DNA of 64,000 bases from Melieria omissa (lineage: Eukaryota > Arthropoda > Insecta > Diptera > Ulidiidae), in assembly GCA_963971225.1 (NCBI GenBank), contig OZ020267.1, positions 4,712,001 through 4,776,000 of the forward strand, given 5' to 3'. This document shows positions 34,641 to 47,331 of this stretch, piece by piece. The position numbers and the translations under genes were made by a program. The notes under the pieces were generated by a model that worked only from the letters and a program-made list of their open reading frames with translations, searched no databases and had not been told where the DNA came from. Each line of letters starts with the position of its first letter. The first letter of the stretch is position 1.

Positions 34641-35820
34641 ATGAAATATGTGCCAAGGTTTAGTTCTCAAGAGGCTTTTTCGGCAATGCTTCAATTCAGT
34701 GCAAACCTTTCGAAAGGCTCAACCCTGCAGCTTTGTTGCACAGCTTACGAATTGGAAGGAACCTACAATTAAATATTTTTACATCTTTCACTTTCATTCA
34801 GAATGGTTTAGCTTGAATTTTATGTTTTATATTTGTTTGAATCATAAAATATTTATCCGGATAACTTTTATGCAGAAAATATTTTTGTATAAGCTGACAG
34901 GTTCTGATGATACTGAAGAATTAAATTTTGTAAAAATTATGTTTATAGAAAAGCTCAATTTTCTCTTTGAATTCAAACTCCCAAATGTCAGGTTTCTGAC
35001 TAAAATACTGAATGGAAATTGCGGTACAAATCTGCAGAATATGAATAACAATATGTATGAACGAATATGTTTTGAGATCTAACGATACCAAGCCGTAAGG
35101 ATCTAAAGGCTTTGTTAATATTTTGCATACTAAAATACGTAGTTTTTCGAAGACTCTCGCATATCAGGTTACTTCATATACTATTCAGAGGCTCAGGTTC
35201 AATTTTACTCAAAGAGAGGTCGAAAAGACTCTAAGCAATTTTTGAATATTTTATATTGATCATCCATCTGCAAGCCAACTTTGTATTTAGAAGAATTTCC
35301 TGTCGATAGTATTAGCATTAATTTAATCAATTGACCAACTCAAGGTCAGTCCATTTAAGTCCAAATTCATTCAAGTTCAGTTCAACTCAATACCACGTCT
35401 TCTCAATTCGTCTATCTTAACTCAGAGGAGGCCAACTCGAGTTATGCCCAAATAAACTCAACTCCAAAATAACTTAAGCGACAACTCATAGTTACAAATA
35501 AAAGACTCGACTGCTTGTAGCATTAACTTAATCCATTGATGACCTTTAAAGGTGATTATAAGCGTTGATCACTGAAGCGGCTGAGGTAAATAAAAAATCC
35601 CGTTTGCCCATTCGTGCTCAGTGAGATGGAAAAACTGTGGTTCACACTTGACCCAGTGAGACTTGGGGTGGCAAATGTCTACCAACAAGAATCGTTTTGA
35701 TCGATAAGTGAAGCACCAGTGAAGTGAAGTCAAGCACCAGTAATGATAAAACCTGTGACCTGATGAATGCTGATATACACCGATTTACTTTTAATGACAC
35801 AGTACAACAGTAAAAAAAAT
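34641..35820. other. AT-rich DNA, no gene recognised
   Basis: The 144-residue plus-strand frame at 34648-35082 is F/K/N-rich as expected from base composition and matches no family I know. ACTCAA/AGTTCA-like phrases recur at 35335-35480. Confidence 0.35.
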
Positions 35821-35940
35821 CCCGCGAGGTTTCTCAACTGTTCCTTATATTTTCCGAGTCGCTGATCACGAATATGTAAATATTTTTGTCGGGTCACCTC
35901 TAGTTTGGGTTTTAAAGGGTCTTGAAGTTATAAGCCACAC
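35821..35940. repeat. Direct repeat pair, left copy
   Basis: It carries TTTCTCAACTGTTCC, CTGATCACGAATATGTAA and GGGTCACCTCTAGTTTGG. The same order recurs at 36290-36410, about 466 bp away. Confidence 0.85.
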
Positions 35941-36289
35941 CCCAATTAAAAAAAATTAATTTAAATGGTTGAACTTTTCCTAGTCTAACAATATTGGTAT
36001 CAAAAGAAAGAGAATTATGTCTTCAACTCAAATCAAATAATTTTTTTTTAATTATCCTGGCGAAAGGATATACAAATGTCCTTTTAAGAATGTATCCTTA
36101 ATTATCCTGGAAGTTTTTCTGCAAAAAAATTGGAAAAAAATATATTATAAAACCCTTACCATGCACCAACACATTGTGAAATTTCATGTTGATCATTCCA
36201 TTGGTTCGGCTGAAAAAAATTGTTGAAGTTTATTTCAACTCAAAAACGTAAATTATTCACAGTGCACACATTTTCAGCTCTTCACAAAA

Positions 36290-36410
36290 CCCGCCGAGTT
36301 TCTGAACTGTTCCTTATAATTCCGGAGCCACTGATCACGAATATGTAATTTTTTTTGTTGGGTCACCTCTAGTTTGGTTTCTACAAAGCCTTGAAGTTGC
36401 CAACAACACC
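36290..36410. repeat. Direct repeat pair, right copy
   Basis: It carries TTTCTGAACTGTTCC, CTGATCACGAATATGTAA and GGGTCACCTCTAGTTTGG. The spacer holds two TTAATTATCCTGG phrases. This may be a tandem duplication or a small LTR-like pair; no primer-binding site or TG/CA termini were seen. Confidence 0.85.
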
Positions 36411-39400
36411 CACCTTGAAAACCTATAACCCTACTTCCCTATAGTATCATTTTGGATACTATTTTTTTAGTATTTTACAAATATTTTGTGAACGAGTGAA
36501 TTAATTTAAGAAACGTTGAAAATGGTCGTAGGTTTTAATGAAATACTTAAACAAATTTAAAGAACAAAGTTTCGATTTTTAAGCATTATTACTATTTTGA
36601 TTTTTGGGTTAGACATATTAATCCTGATTTTTCCCAGTCCATTAAAATGTTAGGTATTTTATTTCTGCACCTGTAGCACATTTCCACACAGAATCCATTA
36701 TCTCAAAATACAATTATTGTATTTTTTTGAATCAATCTTTGAATCATTAAAATTTTTTCAAATACATTTCTATTTGTCTTCCATTAAGTTAATTAGCACA
36801 AATTAAAAGTGTTTCGTGAACTGGAATGTTTGAAACAAATTACGAAATCCTTTTCAACTGATTTATTGCCCAAAATTTCCAAAGTTCAGTCTTTCGACTT
36901 ACAAATGCACATACCGGCCTCATTTTGACTTTACGACAACACTTCGCCACCGCATGACCTCCGTTGCCCTCGCGGACTACCGCAATTTTCCCAACCCAAA
37001 ACAACATAATCTCCAAAAACTTGTCGATTCCAAAAATAATGAAAGGATTTTGAAATTGCCTTAGAACAAAGCACCGCCCACGAGCTGTTGCCGGCTTAAT
37101 CCCCGGGCACACATCGCCACTCATTACCTCATTCTACACACAATATACGAAATCTCTGCGCGTAATTTATGTGCTCCAATTGCGGTTCGGCATTTTTTTA
37201 TTCGGAAAGCAAAGCGTCTTCTTTGTACCGACCAGCAGTTAGTCAGCGGCGCGGCCATCATGCGGCGGGCGAAATGGAAATGTGTTGAATTTATTGGATG
37301 TGACAGCTTGATTAGCATCTGAATGCCGTACAACTACTCAATGTTCAGTGCGCGATGCGGGAATGGGGCGCTGGAGATGGGCGAGGGGTGTCGATTCCTG
37401 AAGTGCTGATGATTGCATGTAACGAAAATGCGGAGGAGCCTAGAGAGAAGTGCATGAAGTGGCATTAACATAGGCCACGGTGCGCCATTGCTGCCGCCAA
37501 CAGGGCGCTGAATAAATAAAGGAATGACAGCCGAGACCGAGACGAGGAAGCAGCAGCAGCAGCAGCAGCGAACCGCCAAGAGGAGGAAGCATGCACGAAT
37601 AATTGAGCGAACAAATGAAGCAAGCAAATCGAGCGAACCAACAGAACGAACCAAGGAAATGATTCAGAGGCAGCTAGAACAACAACAAACCACAGCAAAA
37701 ATAATGAAAACAACTAAAGGAACAAAGAGGCGAGAAAATCGAAGCAAATGAAGCAGACAAACAAACAACAAACACAAATTATACAAAGCCAAAGTAAATT
37801 GAAATTTCTTTAAATATATGCACATACAATACAACAAGAACAACAACAAAAATAAGATCTATGACTAGCACACAAAATATTCAACAACAACATAACAAAA
37901 ATAATGAAGAATAAAGAATGAAGAACTTATTCGAGCGGCGACTTGAGCGCCTGCAACCAAAGCGCACAGGCACGACCCAACGTTATCAGTGTTCCGTTGT
38001 ACCACACATATATGTATGTAGCGGATATAGCTTGGCATATTGATGAACCACAGACAGAATTGGCTTCGGTTGGAAGTGTTGCCAAGATTATTTGCTGGCC
38101 GCGTGTGCTTTGTCTTTCGGCCCGGATCTGCGGGCCAAAGCGGAGGCTGAAAGCATAGCGGCAATTTTTTTGTTGTATGCTTTTTTCACACTACTGCAAC
38201 GACTCTATAGGACGGAAACTACAACAACAACAACAACAATAGCAGAATCACAGAATCACAAAAATCAACGAAAATAGTAAAAGGAAGGAAAAGTAAAAAA
38301 GGCGGCAATATCTGTGTTGCAGACATGCTGGTTGCTTTTTAGTTGTGTTGTTGTTTGTGTTTCATGGCAATGTGCCATAATTTGATAGAAATCCGCCGCA
38401 CACAGAAAATGAACAAAGTCCAACTTTCCAATTACCGCCAAGAGGCGACTAAGCGATGTCGCCTGCAGCCAACGACGACAACGGCCAAGAATTACTAAAT
38501 GCAAAAAACTGTCGGAAGTGCAGGATTTGGCAGTTGTTGGTGTTCAAATTAGTTGCGTTTTCCTGCTTTTCATATCATGCAAATGTGACAGTGGGCCAAA
38601 TGACGCACCAGTTGGGTGGTCGTTGAATAGAATGCTGGCTTAGGCACAAAAACAACAAGCACGCAAATATTAAATTTTTGCAAACCATTAGCATTGCGAG
38701 AGCGGCGCAATCTACAATCAAGTGAAATTAAATATTAATAAAAAATTTCATAAAAATTAATTAACACAGAGAATTACTTTATTTTACAAAACACACACAC
38801 ACACATATACATAGACAGTTGTGCTCATTTTAAGCCAAATGTGCGCACTATGGCCCCGCGTTTGCTGCCCCACCCATTCATTGACTTGTCGATCGCTTGC
38901 ACTTCCAGTTCGCCAGCTCACAATCGCCAATTTACAACACGTTTCCACTATGCCGCCAATGCCGCCGTCAACCTGCCGCCGCCTCTGCTGTCTGCAGCCG
39001 CTTAAGCAATCTGCCAACGCCACCGTCACCGCCACTCACATCGTCATCGCCACCGGCAGTTCGCTGCTTGTCTAATGAAGCGTTTAATTCAACAATTAAA
39101 TTCTGATTCCCTCCCAGCGCAACAACTACAATGACAACAACAACAACAAAAACAACATCAACAACTTGCTTGCTCCCAACAAATGACGTCCATAACTCTT
39201 TGGCTTTTATTACCGCCACGAGATTTCCTGCTTCGACAGCGCACTCACTGCCCACTGCTGAGGGCGACACAGCTGTGTGCGCCGCGCCCCCCTGCGCACT
39301 TAGCGCGCTCACCGCTACCGCCATCACCCCCCCGGGCCCGACCGCACGACGCGGGCAAAGTGCGTTCGAATGCGTTTTATGAGCGCATTTAATTTTCGTA

Positions 39401-39530
39401 CACAAACGTTTGCGCTCTGTCAAAGAATGTTCAGGTATGTGTTTGATTTTGGCCCAAAAACCAACAAATTTTATTGCACTGAATACATGCAAATATTTTG
39501 CAAACCAATTCGTTAAATTAAATTATGTGC
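36411..39530. other. Alternating AT-rich and GC-richer noncoding blocks
   Basis: (CAG)n lies at 37545-37568, CAACAACAAC at 37840 and 38225, and (CA)n at 38792. A CCG/GCC-rich stretch (38940-39370) produces long overlapping frames on both strands, including a 174-residue A/V/G-rich minus frame at 38968-39492. Their composition and mutual overlap argue against genes. Confidence 0.4.
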
Positions 39531-39799
39531 TGTGAATTTAAAAAATATTTTTAAAACTTACAAATTTTTCAAAGACTTTAACATTTTTTGCTTCAACATT
39601 TTGAAACTAACCAAACAACGTTTTAGTTTTTGTATCATTTTTCCTTTAGGTTTTCTTTTTGTTTTTGTTTTGGTTTTAGTTAAATTGGAAAACAACAAAA
39701 AACATTTTCTTTTTTATTCTAAAATGTTCAGCCTCAATCGCTTGAATTATTTCGCATATTGCGAGCCCACAGAATTTTGAGGGTCAGCCGCCTTAAGTG

Positions 39800-40440
39800 T
39801 CACGTATAGAAATTTTTGTGCGAATACAAACTCGTAAAATGGTTTCTGTTTGTTCACAAAATCATTGTGAATGCCGTAAGGAAATTAAAAGAAAAACAAA
39901 CAAAAATGCTTCAAATCATTTTGAAATGGGTTAAAATACGAGCAAAAATTTGGTCTGAACTTAAAATAAATGAAACAAATTTTTTGGGAACGAATTGTTT
40001 TTTATTTGTGCAAATAAAAACGCGTGGTTTCTATTTAATAAAAAAATCATTGTATCATAAACAAAAATTTCTAATCAAATATTTTTAATTAAATGAAATG
40101 AAATAAAATGAAATGAATAGTCTGCGAAGAGCCAAACGATTCAAACTAAAACTTAAAAAATTAAAAGAAAAACAAACACAAATGTTTCAAGTCATTTTAA
40201 ATTGGGTTAAAAAACGAAATGAAATAAGTTTTGTTGGAACGAATTGTTTTTTATTTGTGCGAATACAAACGCTTAAAATGGTTTCTATTTATTCAAAAAT
40301 CATTGTTTTACAAATTTAAATAAAACCGTATGTCAAATCTTTTTGAATTGGATAAAAAATTAAAATATTTTTAACAAAATTTTTCAAATTATATGAATTT
40401 AAGTGAAATGAATAGTCATCGAAGAGCCAAACTAAATATC
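39800..40440. repeat. About 275-bp tandem repeat, 2.3 units
   Basis: AATTAAAAGAAAAACAAACA occurs near 39884 and again near 40155. AACGAATTGTTTTTTATTTG occurs at 39989 and 40239. AAATGAATAGTC with GAAGAGCCAAAC occurs at 40111 and 40409. The frames inside are K/N/F-rich artefacts of the repeat. Confidence 0.85.
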
Positions 40441-41330
40441 AAAAAAACTACAATAAATATTACTTCATTAATTTTCTGCAATATTGATCATTTATATAGC
40501 TTAGGCTGAGTTAGGTTGATACGGGTGTGAGACCAGAAAAAAAGTTTTAGTTGTCTCTTGAAAAAATCTCTATCTCTTTAACTGATAGTTTTTCTTGTAC
40601 TGCATTCCTCAGAATAGAAGCCGAGACTCCAAAATAGAACCGGCTCCTATAAAGCCATTCTTTGCTGAATATAACGGCGTTCAGTATCATGTACAGGTCC
40701 AGGGGCTTTGACTTTATCGATGATATTGAAAACCAAACAATCTTCCTAAACATTTGAAGTCAAATCTGATACAAAATATGCCAAAACGCTGTGTTGAAAA
40801 TATGTTTCAGTTTTACAAAGGCGCCGTCTCAAAGCAAAAGTATTATGTGCGGTCCATTACAACAGTCCGAAAGTGTTGCAAATGCCTGCCTAGTCTTCTG
40901 ATTCGTAAGTTATTGAATCATGTTTTGCATTATTAAGAGAAACATTTAAAATCCCACACGATTTATTTTGAAAATCTATTGAATTTAAGCGACTATAACT
41001 AAAGAGTGGGCAAAAATGGGTACATCTCATAATTCCATATTGGTGGAATCGATCTAAAGGTATGAAAGTGGTTGTTGAATAAAAGACAGTCCCAAAAAAG
41101 TATTTTCTAAATTAATTTTGCATTCAACATTGTTTTGTTGTTTTCATATGAATTTTTGTTTGTTCCAATTTAACTATAGGGTTCACTTTCCATTAAACTC
41201 AAAGTGTATTTAGTCTGTTTACTGATTTATTTATTTAGTCTGTTTACTTATAAATTTTCTTATTAAATTTTTTTCTTTAAAATATTCGCCAGCAAATCGG
41301 ACAAAAATCTGAAGAAAATTGTATATAGTC
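40441..41330. other. AT-rich DNA with one weak minus-strand frame
   Basis: The frame at 40547-40753 (minus, 68 residues) reads like fragmentary coding sequence (LDLYMILNAVIFSKEWLYRS) but I cannot assign it. It may be transposon-derived. Confidence 0.25.
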
Positions 41331-42500
41331 ATGACCTAAGGGCGTTTACCAACACGAAAAAAGAAAACTGCGCAAAACAATTCTAGGCCTCCCCGCCCCC
41401 ACCCACTGCCTCTCACGCAACAAACAACAACCGATGCCATCATCCGCGCTGAGGCCAACTGCAGCCAGTCGAATAGACACAAACCACTGCGACACTTCCT
41501 CAGCCACTCATCTGCGCACTCGCTCACACACGCGCACTCACTCGGGGTCGGATCTCAGGGAACTACGGTGCCGGTACCGGTGCCAAGCTGCTGTCTGACA
41601 GCGTTCCACAACGGTGCGGCGGGGTGCGGCACGAAGAGTGCGCGCGCAAACGGTCGAGTTGAATGTCTGCGGTGCTGTGCGGCAGCTTGAATTTAAATTA
41701 ACCCCATATTGCACGAAGCACTCGCAGCGCACACCAGCACGTCTGCCGGAGTACAATTACAGCAACAACAACAACAACAACGACGACAACAGCAATTTCA
41801 TGTATAAAATAACAACCACTACACGATGATAAACGCCAAAAGAACAAAAACAACAACAAAATAGCTCAGTGACTGCCATCACACGCCAGCAATAACAAAA
41901 ACAACAACAACATCAATAGAAATGAAACCCGCAGCAAAAACAACAACCACACAGGCACAAAAACTAAAAGCAATGAAGAGTACGAAGAAGAAGAAGAAGC
42001 AAACAACAAAAACAAGATAATATTCGAGAACGTCAGATCGCTGGAATGGCAGCGATGACTTCAATGGCCGACCGACCCGACCAGCCAACAAACAACAAAA
42101 CCAAGGAACGAACGTGCGCTCCCGGTCGCATTACAGTGCGTGCGAGAGAGAGGGTGCAAGCATATGGTATCGCGTGAGCAGTGCGGCGAATTCGATAAGA
42201 GCACGAAACGACAGACGGACAATGAGATGGCTGGCGGGTTGCTTGGTATGGGATGAGTGGAGAGTTGGCAGAAATGTCAGGTTTGGGTGCCGGCAGTCAG
42301 GTAGGTGGCGACTGGGAAGGCAGCATAACAGCATAACTGTAAATGTGAACTACTGACACGGGCTGACGGTGCTGTCGCCGTTATTTTTAACCCTTATTCC
42401 TTAATTTCTGCAGCTAACACTGCAGCTGTTTTGTTGTGTTGTAGTTGTTATTGTTGTTGTTGTTGTTAATCGGTGACGTGGGCAGCGGAACAACGTTGGC
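41331..42500. other. CpG-dense GC-rich block, possible promoter or 5' UTR
   Basis: From 41560 to 41670 the sequence is unusually CG-rich, with a CCGGTACCGG palindrome. It is followed by CAACAACAACAACAA (41763) and further CAA tracts to 42000. This looks like fly 5' untranslated or regulatory DNA. No TATA/initiator pair or coding frame was convincing. Frames on both strands (41336-42356) lack motifs. Confidence 0.25.
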
Positions 42501-42719
42501 GCTTTAATTAGTTCAACGGGTAATTTTGAAGAAGAAGAAGGTGAAATAAGACAAAGTAGGGAAAAATAATAAGCAGAGGAAAAATAAGAAAATGCAGGGA
42601 TGGATTGTTCTCGGTCGTCTTGTTTTCGTTTGCTTTAAATTAGTGGAACTGAACAACTGAGAAAACAAGTGTTGACACAATTAACCCGTTTGCAAACATG
42701 GGGTCTAGAAATGCTTTAA

Positions 42720-42999
42720 CCTACGTTTGGGGTCGTTTTCGACCAAATTTTTTTTTTTTTACTTTTAATTTTTTTTTATTTGTTGTTATTTTTAGAGGCT
42801 TTTTCATGACTTTGTGTATGAAATGCCTTGAAAGTGTGTAAAAACTACAAAAAAATATTTCCATTGTATTTTATTTTAAATTTTTGAATAAACTGTTTTA
42901 TTTTACTGTAAACGTTTTATTTTGTTTTTTAATAAACGTTCATTTTTGGACTAACTCTCATATATGAGGGTCAAAAACGACCCTAACGTAGGTCTACGG
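42720..42999. mobile_element. TTAA-flanked piggyBac-like miniature element
   Basis: CCTACGTTTGGGGTCGTTTT at the left and its near mirror GGGTCAAAAACGACCC plus TAACGTAGG at the right form inverted repeats. TTAA lies at 42716-42719 and 43000-43003. The right side carries seven extra bases (TCTACGG) outside the matching repeat. The 280-bp interior is T-rich with no coding sequence. Confidence 0.8.
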
Positions 43000-43270
43000 T
43001 TAAAAGGTTTACTTTGCTAGAATTTGGGAAAAAGTTTAGGAAAAATGTTTATAATTCCCAAATAGTTTTGTTAGTTGGTCTGGATTTGAAGTTAGATTTA
43101 AAAATTTTAGTCATAAAAAAACATTTTCAGATAAGATTTTGATCCAAAAAATTAAGGAAAAACATATTGGAGATACAAATTACAGACGCCCAGTAAAAAT
43201 TAAGTATCAAATCACACTGTAAACCTGCGATTGGCTTTTTGTAAACAAAAACTATTCAACCAAAAAAAAA

Positions 43271-43370
43271 AGTTTGTTTACTTTAACTTTAATTTTTATG
43301 CAAAATCATATTGGAAAAAAAGTTTTTTTACTTTAACTTTAATTTCTATGCAAAATCATATTCGAACATA
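43271..43370. repeat. 50-bp tandem duplication
   Basis: Two adjacent 50-bp units start AGTTTGTTTACTTTAAC and AGTTTTTTTACTTTAAC and share ATGCAAAATCATATT. Confidence 0.95.
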
Positions 43371-43409
43371 TTTTCAAAGAGTTGAATCACCACATATTTC
43401 ACGAAATAA

Positions 43410-43485
43410 GATTTAAAATGGTATTGGGCTCTAAAGTTGTATTCAAACCCCCATCCCTCCAATAGAAATCCTGTGTGCGCCAATG
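43410..43485. mobile_element. Right-end fragment of the CAGTGGCGC-ended family
   Basis: GGGCTCTAAAGTTG, CAAACCCCCATCCC and TGTGTGCGCCAATG correspond to the body and terminal GCGCCACTG of the family. Confidence 0.4.
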
Positions 43486-43499
43486 ATTACAACGAACAG

Positions 43500-45330
43500 C
43501 ACAAATGGTGCAAGAACTTGAATCTTAACTCTTTGACAGGCTGCCATCAACGGGTTAAACGCAACTCTTTGCTTTGTTTAATTAAATTATTAATTCATTA
43601 ATACGACTGATCTCAAGTGGACTGAGGGCGTGATGCGAAAAGTGAAAAGGTAAAAAGTCGCCAGTGTACTGAAAGAATTGCGTGAAAGTCAGGGAGTGGC
43701 CCTCACCAAATGCTACCCCGTCACTCACTCAACAAATTAACCCAACTAACCAACGCCAATGCAAACATTTTTCCCGCTGGTTAGTTGGTTCAGTTGGTTG
43801 GTCGACTCGCTGGCTGCCTCGTAATTGGGTCGGCAGCAATATTTCTTTTCTAGTAATTTTATTAGAGTCGAAAATGTAAATAAATTCATTTAACCTAATT
43901 ACGCATCTCCAGCGCGTAATTACGCAGCGTCGGATGCTGCGAAAGTACGCAGCGCGCACAGTGGGCAGCCGCTGCGTTGGAGGAGTAATGGCTGTTGTGT
44001 GAAAATGTAAATTTGCCGAGTAATTTAGTGAGCCGGTGAATTAATTTATGTTCGACTCTATGCTCGGCCCGGTTGACGACGACGATTGCTTTGTTGTGCG
44101 AGCAAGTGGCGTTGGATTCGAAAAATTTAATCAGCAACAACAACAATTAAGTGTATTTACATGTTTACAAATACACTCATGCTGAGGCAATAGCGCTGTG
44201 GCGCAATGGGGGATGCCTTGTTGAGATCTGTGCGGAATGAAGTGCGCTGTGTGGCTGCCTGTGTGCTGTTTTTTTAGCTGATTTACAAGAGACAAATTTT
44301 GATATTAATTGGAAACTATACAACTATACAACTATATACAAACACAGGATTATATTTTTGGGGAGGTGGGTTTCTGTGCAACACTTTCAATACCATTTTA
44401 AATCATTACTGTTACTTACAAATATTGAGAACAAACAGATATTTGAGGGTTTGAACCAATGAATGTGTATCTCGTTCATACTCATATTTCAACATTTTTT
44501 CCTTTAGTTATAATTTCACATATTAAATTAAATTATTTTTACGATATATATTTTTACTAGTTTTACTATTTTTAATATTTTATTTTTTAAATATTGTTTG
44601 CTTCAAGTTTCAAATACCATAACATTGGTTCTCATCTTCAAGTTTCTTGTTAGTTACATATTATTTATGTATACTCGCAGTTGTACTTCGACTCACTGTC
44701 GACTTTATTTTTTATGCAACCACGTTGGCAGCAGACAACATAACATGAATTATTCACGGTTTTGTTATTTTGTGTGCATAGATAAGCAAATTACACTCAT
44801 TGTGGACGTACAGACAATATACGCTGGTCTGAAAAAACTCCTTGGAGACTATTACAAAAAAATACAAGTATTTTATCTCAGCTATTTGAACAAGAAACAT
44901 ACTGAAATGTATTAAATATTTTTGAATAGGATTTCTTCTAAAAACAAAAAGAAACAGTTGGTTCTCATATTTTCCAATAAAATAAGAGACGTGACAATTT
45001 GCTCGAGATAATATTTTTTGGGTTTTCAGTAAGTAGCAAAATTGATTGAATTGAAAAAACACGTTCTTTATCTGACACTTGTAATTTTCACATTTTTAAC
45101 ATATTTTACCCCAACATGAAACAACCTGTCATGGAAAACTTAAGTACAACAATTACATTTTTGGCTTAGACACAAATTAAGTTGATTGATGGATTGGTTG
45201 ATTAGGTACCTCCAGGCTTATAGCTCCAGCTTATTACAGTTATGATTTATTACATAGTCAATTCAATTTGACTTTGTACTACGCTCAATTTAGTGAAGCA
45301 AACGGGATTTCATTTTAGGTGAGGCGAGGG
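43500..45330. other. Noncoding DNA, no gene recognised
   Basis: A GC-richer block (43680-44150) is followed by AT-rich DNA. The 105-residue frame at 44598-44915 and the opposing minus frame at 44754-45062 overlap; neither has a motif. Confidence 0.4.
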
Positions 45331-45339
45331 ATTTTGCGT

Positions 45340-45430
45340 ACAACTTTTGAGCCTAATTCCATTTGAAACCATATTTTGCACCAGCAATTTTTATATTTGA
45401 GGGAGGGGGTTAGGAGTTCAAACTCCTGTG
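45340..45430. mobile_element. Fragment of the CAGTGGCGC-associated repeat
   Basis: CAACTTTTGAGCC, AACCATATTTTGCACCAGCA, GAGGGAGGGGGTT and TTCAAACTCCTGTG parallel the copies at 13968 and 56469. Confidence 0.45.
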
Positions 45431-45695
45431 AGTTTATATACATAATTCACAAATTCCCACGCAGTAACGTAGTTGAAAGGGATAAAATTACTGAATCCCG
45501 TATTATATAAAAATGTACATATGCTATGAATAAATTAAATTATAAATTGTAATATTGTTGATAAATGAATAAATGAAAAATGAATGGCCATGTTCTAAAC
45601 ATAATCATGGTAGTTATAATCAGTTATAACTTAATAGTTACTCATAATCATGTCTGAATTTATCGTTGAATTACTGAAATCTAATCGAAATTTAA

Positions 45696-46421
45696 GGGAG
45701 TGTTCCCGTCTAGAATGCCGATTTTAGGCTGTTTTTCAAAACATTGTGGAGCTACAAGGCAACATGCAATATTCTGGTTTTTTGCTTGTTGTTCCTTATT
45801 ATTAGGAGAACAGAAACTCATATTTGTGTCAAAAAATTTTATTTTCTAAGTAAAAATTTTCAGTGGTCAATGTGACCTTGTCACGCTGATTTTCACTGCT
45901 GGCCGATAAGAAATTTCGGGAACCAGTAATCCGAAACAGAAATGGGTATGCAATTATTAATCTGCAATAAATTCCGCGGATGCTAAACCACAGTTTTAGT
46001 CAAAATGTTGATTAGAAACAAAATGGCGGCCATATGAAAAAAAATTGTCCAGTTTTGCCACCTTTTTTTACCTTTAGAGTGCTTGAAAATATATTTAACT
46101 ATAATTTTTTGATGAAAACTTTGGTTTAGCATCCAATGAAAACTATCTAGAACATTTTCCCAAAATTTCAAGTCGATACCTCTCATATTTGCTGAGAAAA
46201 GTTATCGGCCAGTACAAAAAATGTGGTTTCGAGAAAAACGCGTTTAAAGTTTCGACATGACTTTGAGATGACATGAGATTACTTCAATTAACATGCAAAA
46301 AAGTGGGTACTGAGTTTGCGGATTGAAAACCGACTTTGGGGGTGATAGTATATAGTATAAGGTACAATAAAACGCCAAAATAAAAATCGATTTTTTCAAA
46401 CTTCTAGCCGGGAACACCCCC
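45696..46421. mobile_element. Kolobok-like TTAA-flanked nonautonomous element
   Basis: The ends GGGAGTGTTCCCGTCTAGAA and, reversed, GGGGGTGTTCCCGGCTAGAA are 20-bp inverted repeats with three differences. TTAA lies at 45692-45695 and 46422-46425. G-starting ends with TTAA duplication fit Kolobok better than piggyBac. The interior (726 bp) has only a 67-residue minus frame with no transposase motif. It directly precedes the repeat at 46536. Confidence 0.82.
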
Positions 46422-46535
46422 TTAATCCATTCATTTAATCAAACATTTTTAATTTAATAGCTTAACGAAGTTATGTCTTGTTGATTACTTAATAGTCATT
46501 AAATAATAAAGTAGTAATTAAATAATAGTTAAAAA

Positions 46536-47219
46536 CTCTCCTCGACACGAAAAATGCACCTAAAAATAAAATTGTTTTCTAGACTAACTTTGAACCGCTG
46601 AACACGAAACTGAAAACCAAAAAATTATTTGAAGAAGCGTTTTCGAAAAATCTTCAAACAACCAGTTTTACCCTGTTGTTTCAGTTATAAGCACATATCT
46701 CGTAAACCAACCATCCGACTAACATATGTTGTCTGTCTGTCAAAAGATAATACCTACGCCTTTCCAGCGATATACAGATTGTTCAAAACAGATTAGATTT
46801 GGGGAACTAATCGACTAATTTAAAAAATCATAAATTTTCGAATCTTTTTTTTATAGATAAAATAAATGATCTCCTCTGGTTTTAAAATCTAAGATGAAAG
46901 ATATATTATTTCAGCAAATATTAATCAATAGAATTGAAAGAAAAATTACAAAGTTATGATGCACTGAGTGAAAACACCAACTTTACATTTATTACACCGT
47001 GCAAAATTTTTTTTTTCCGAGATCCACCCAAATGTTGATATAGACGTGAAACAAGAAGTCATTTATAGTATCCTGGCATAGTCAGTTTTTCATTTTCTGA
47101 CCCAAAAACCTTCTCAAAGGACTTTAGAATTTTAAGGATATACACATTTGAAAGTTGAAGTCTAGAAAATATTTTTGTTTTTAGGTGCACGCGATTGACC
47201 CATTTTTTGTCGAGTAGTG
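46536..47219. mobile_element. Tc1-like nonautonomous repeat, copy B
   Basis: The left end CTCTCCTCGACACG is a mutated CACTACTCGACA, and the right end TGTCGAGTAGTG is followed by TA (47220-47221). It shares extended similarity with copy A at 2272, in the same orientation. It is 684 bp with no coding sequence. Like copy A, it contains an internal TTACACCGTGC phrase matching the end of the 69-1908 element. Confidence 0.82.
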
Positions 47220-47331
47220 TAATGAATAATTTTGCGTAATTTATTCTGTAAGTAAGTCATGACTTAACCAATTAAAATGTAATGCTTATACCTTAGAAAC
47301 TAGTCAAAATGCATTGAGTTTAGTCATTTAA

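Noticed and set aside
34648..35082. 144-residue plus-strand frame
   Set aside because: F/K/N-rich composition expected from AT-rich DNA; no motif.
38968..39492. 174-residue minus-strand frame
   Set aside because: A/V/G-rich output of CCG and GTT repeats with overlapping plus-strand frames.
43528..43560. Tiny TTAA to TTAA interval with CTCTTTGACA and AACGGG ends
   Set aside because: Too short and the ends are not convincingly complementary.
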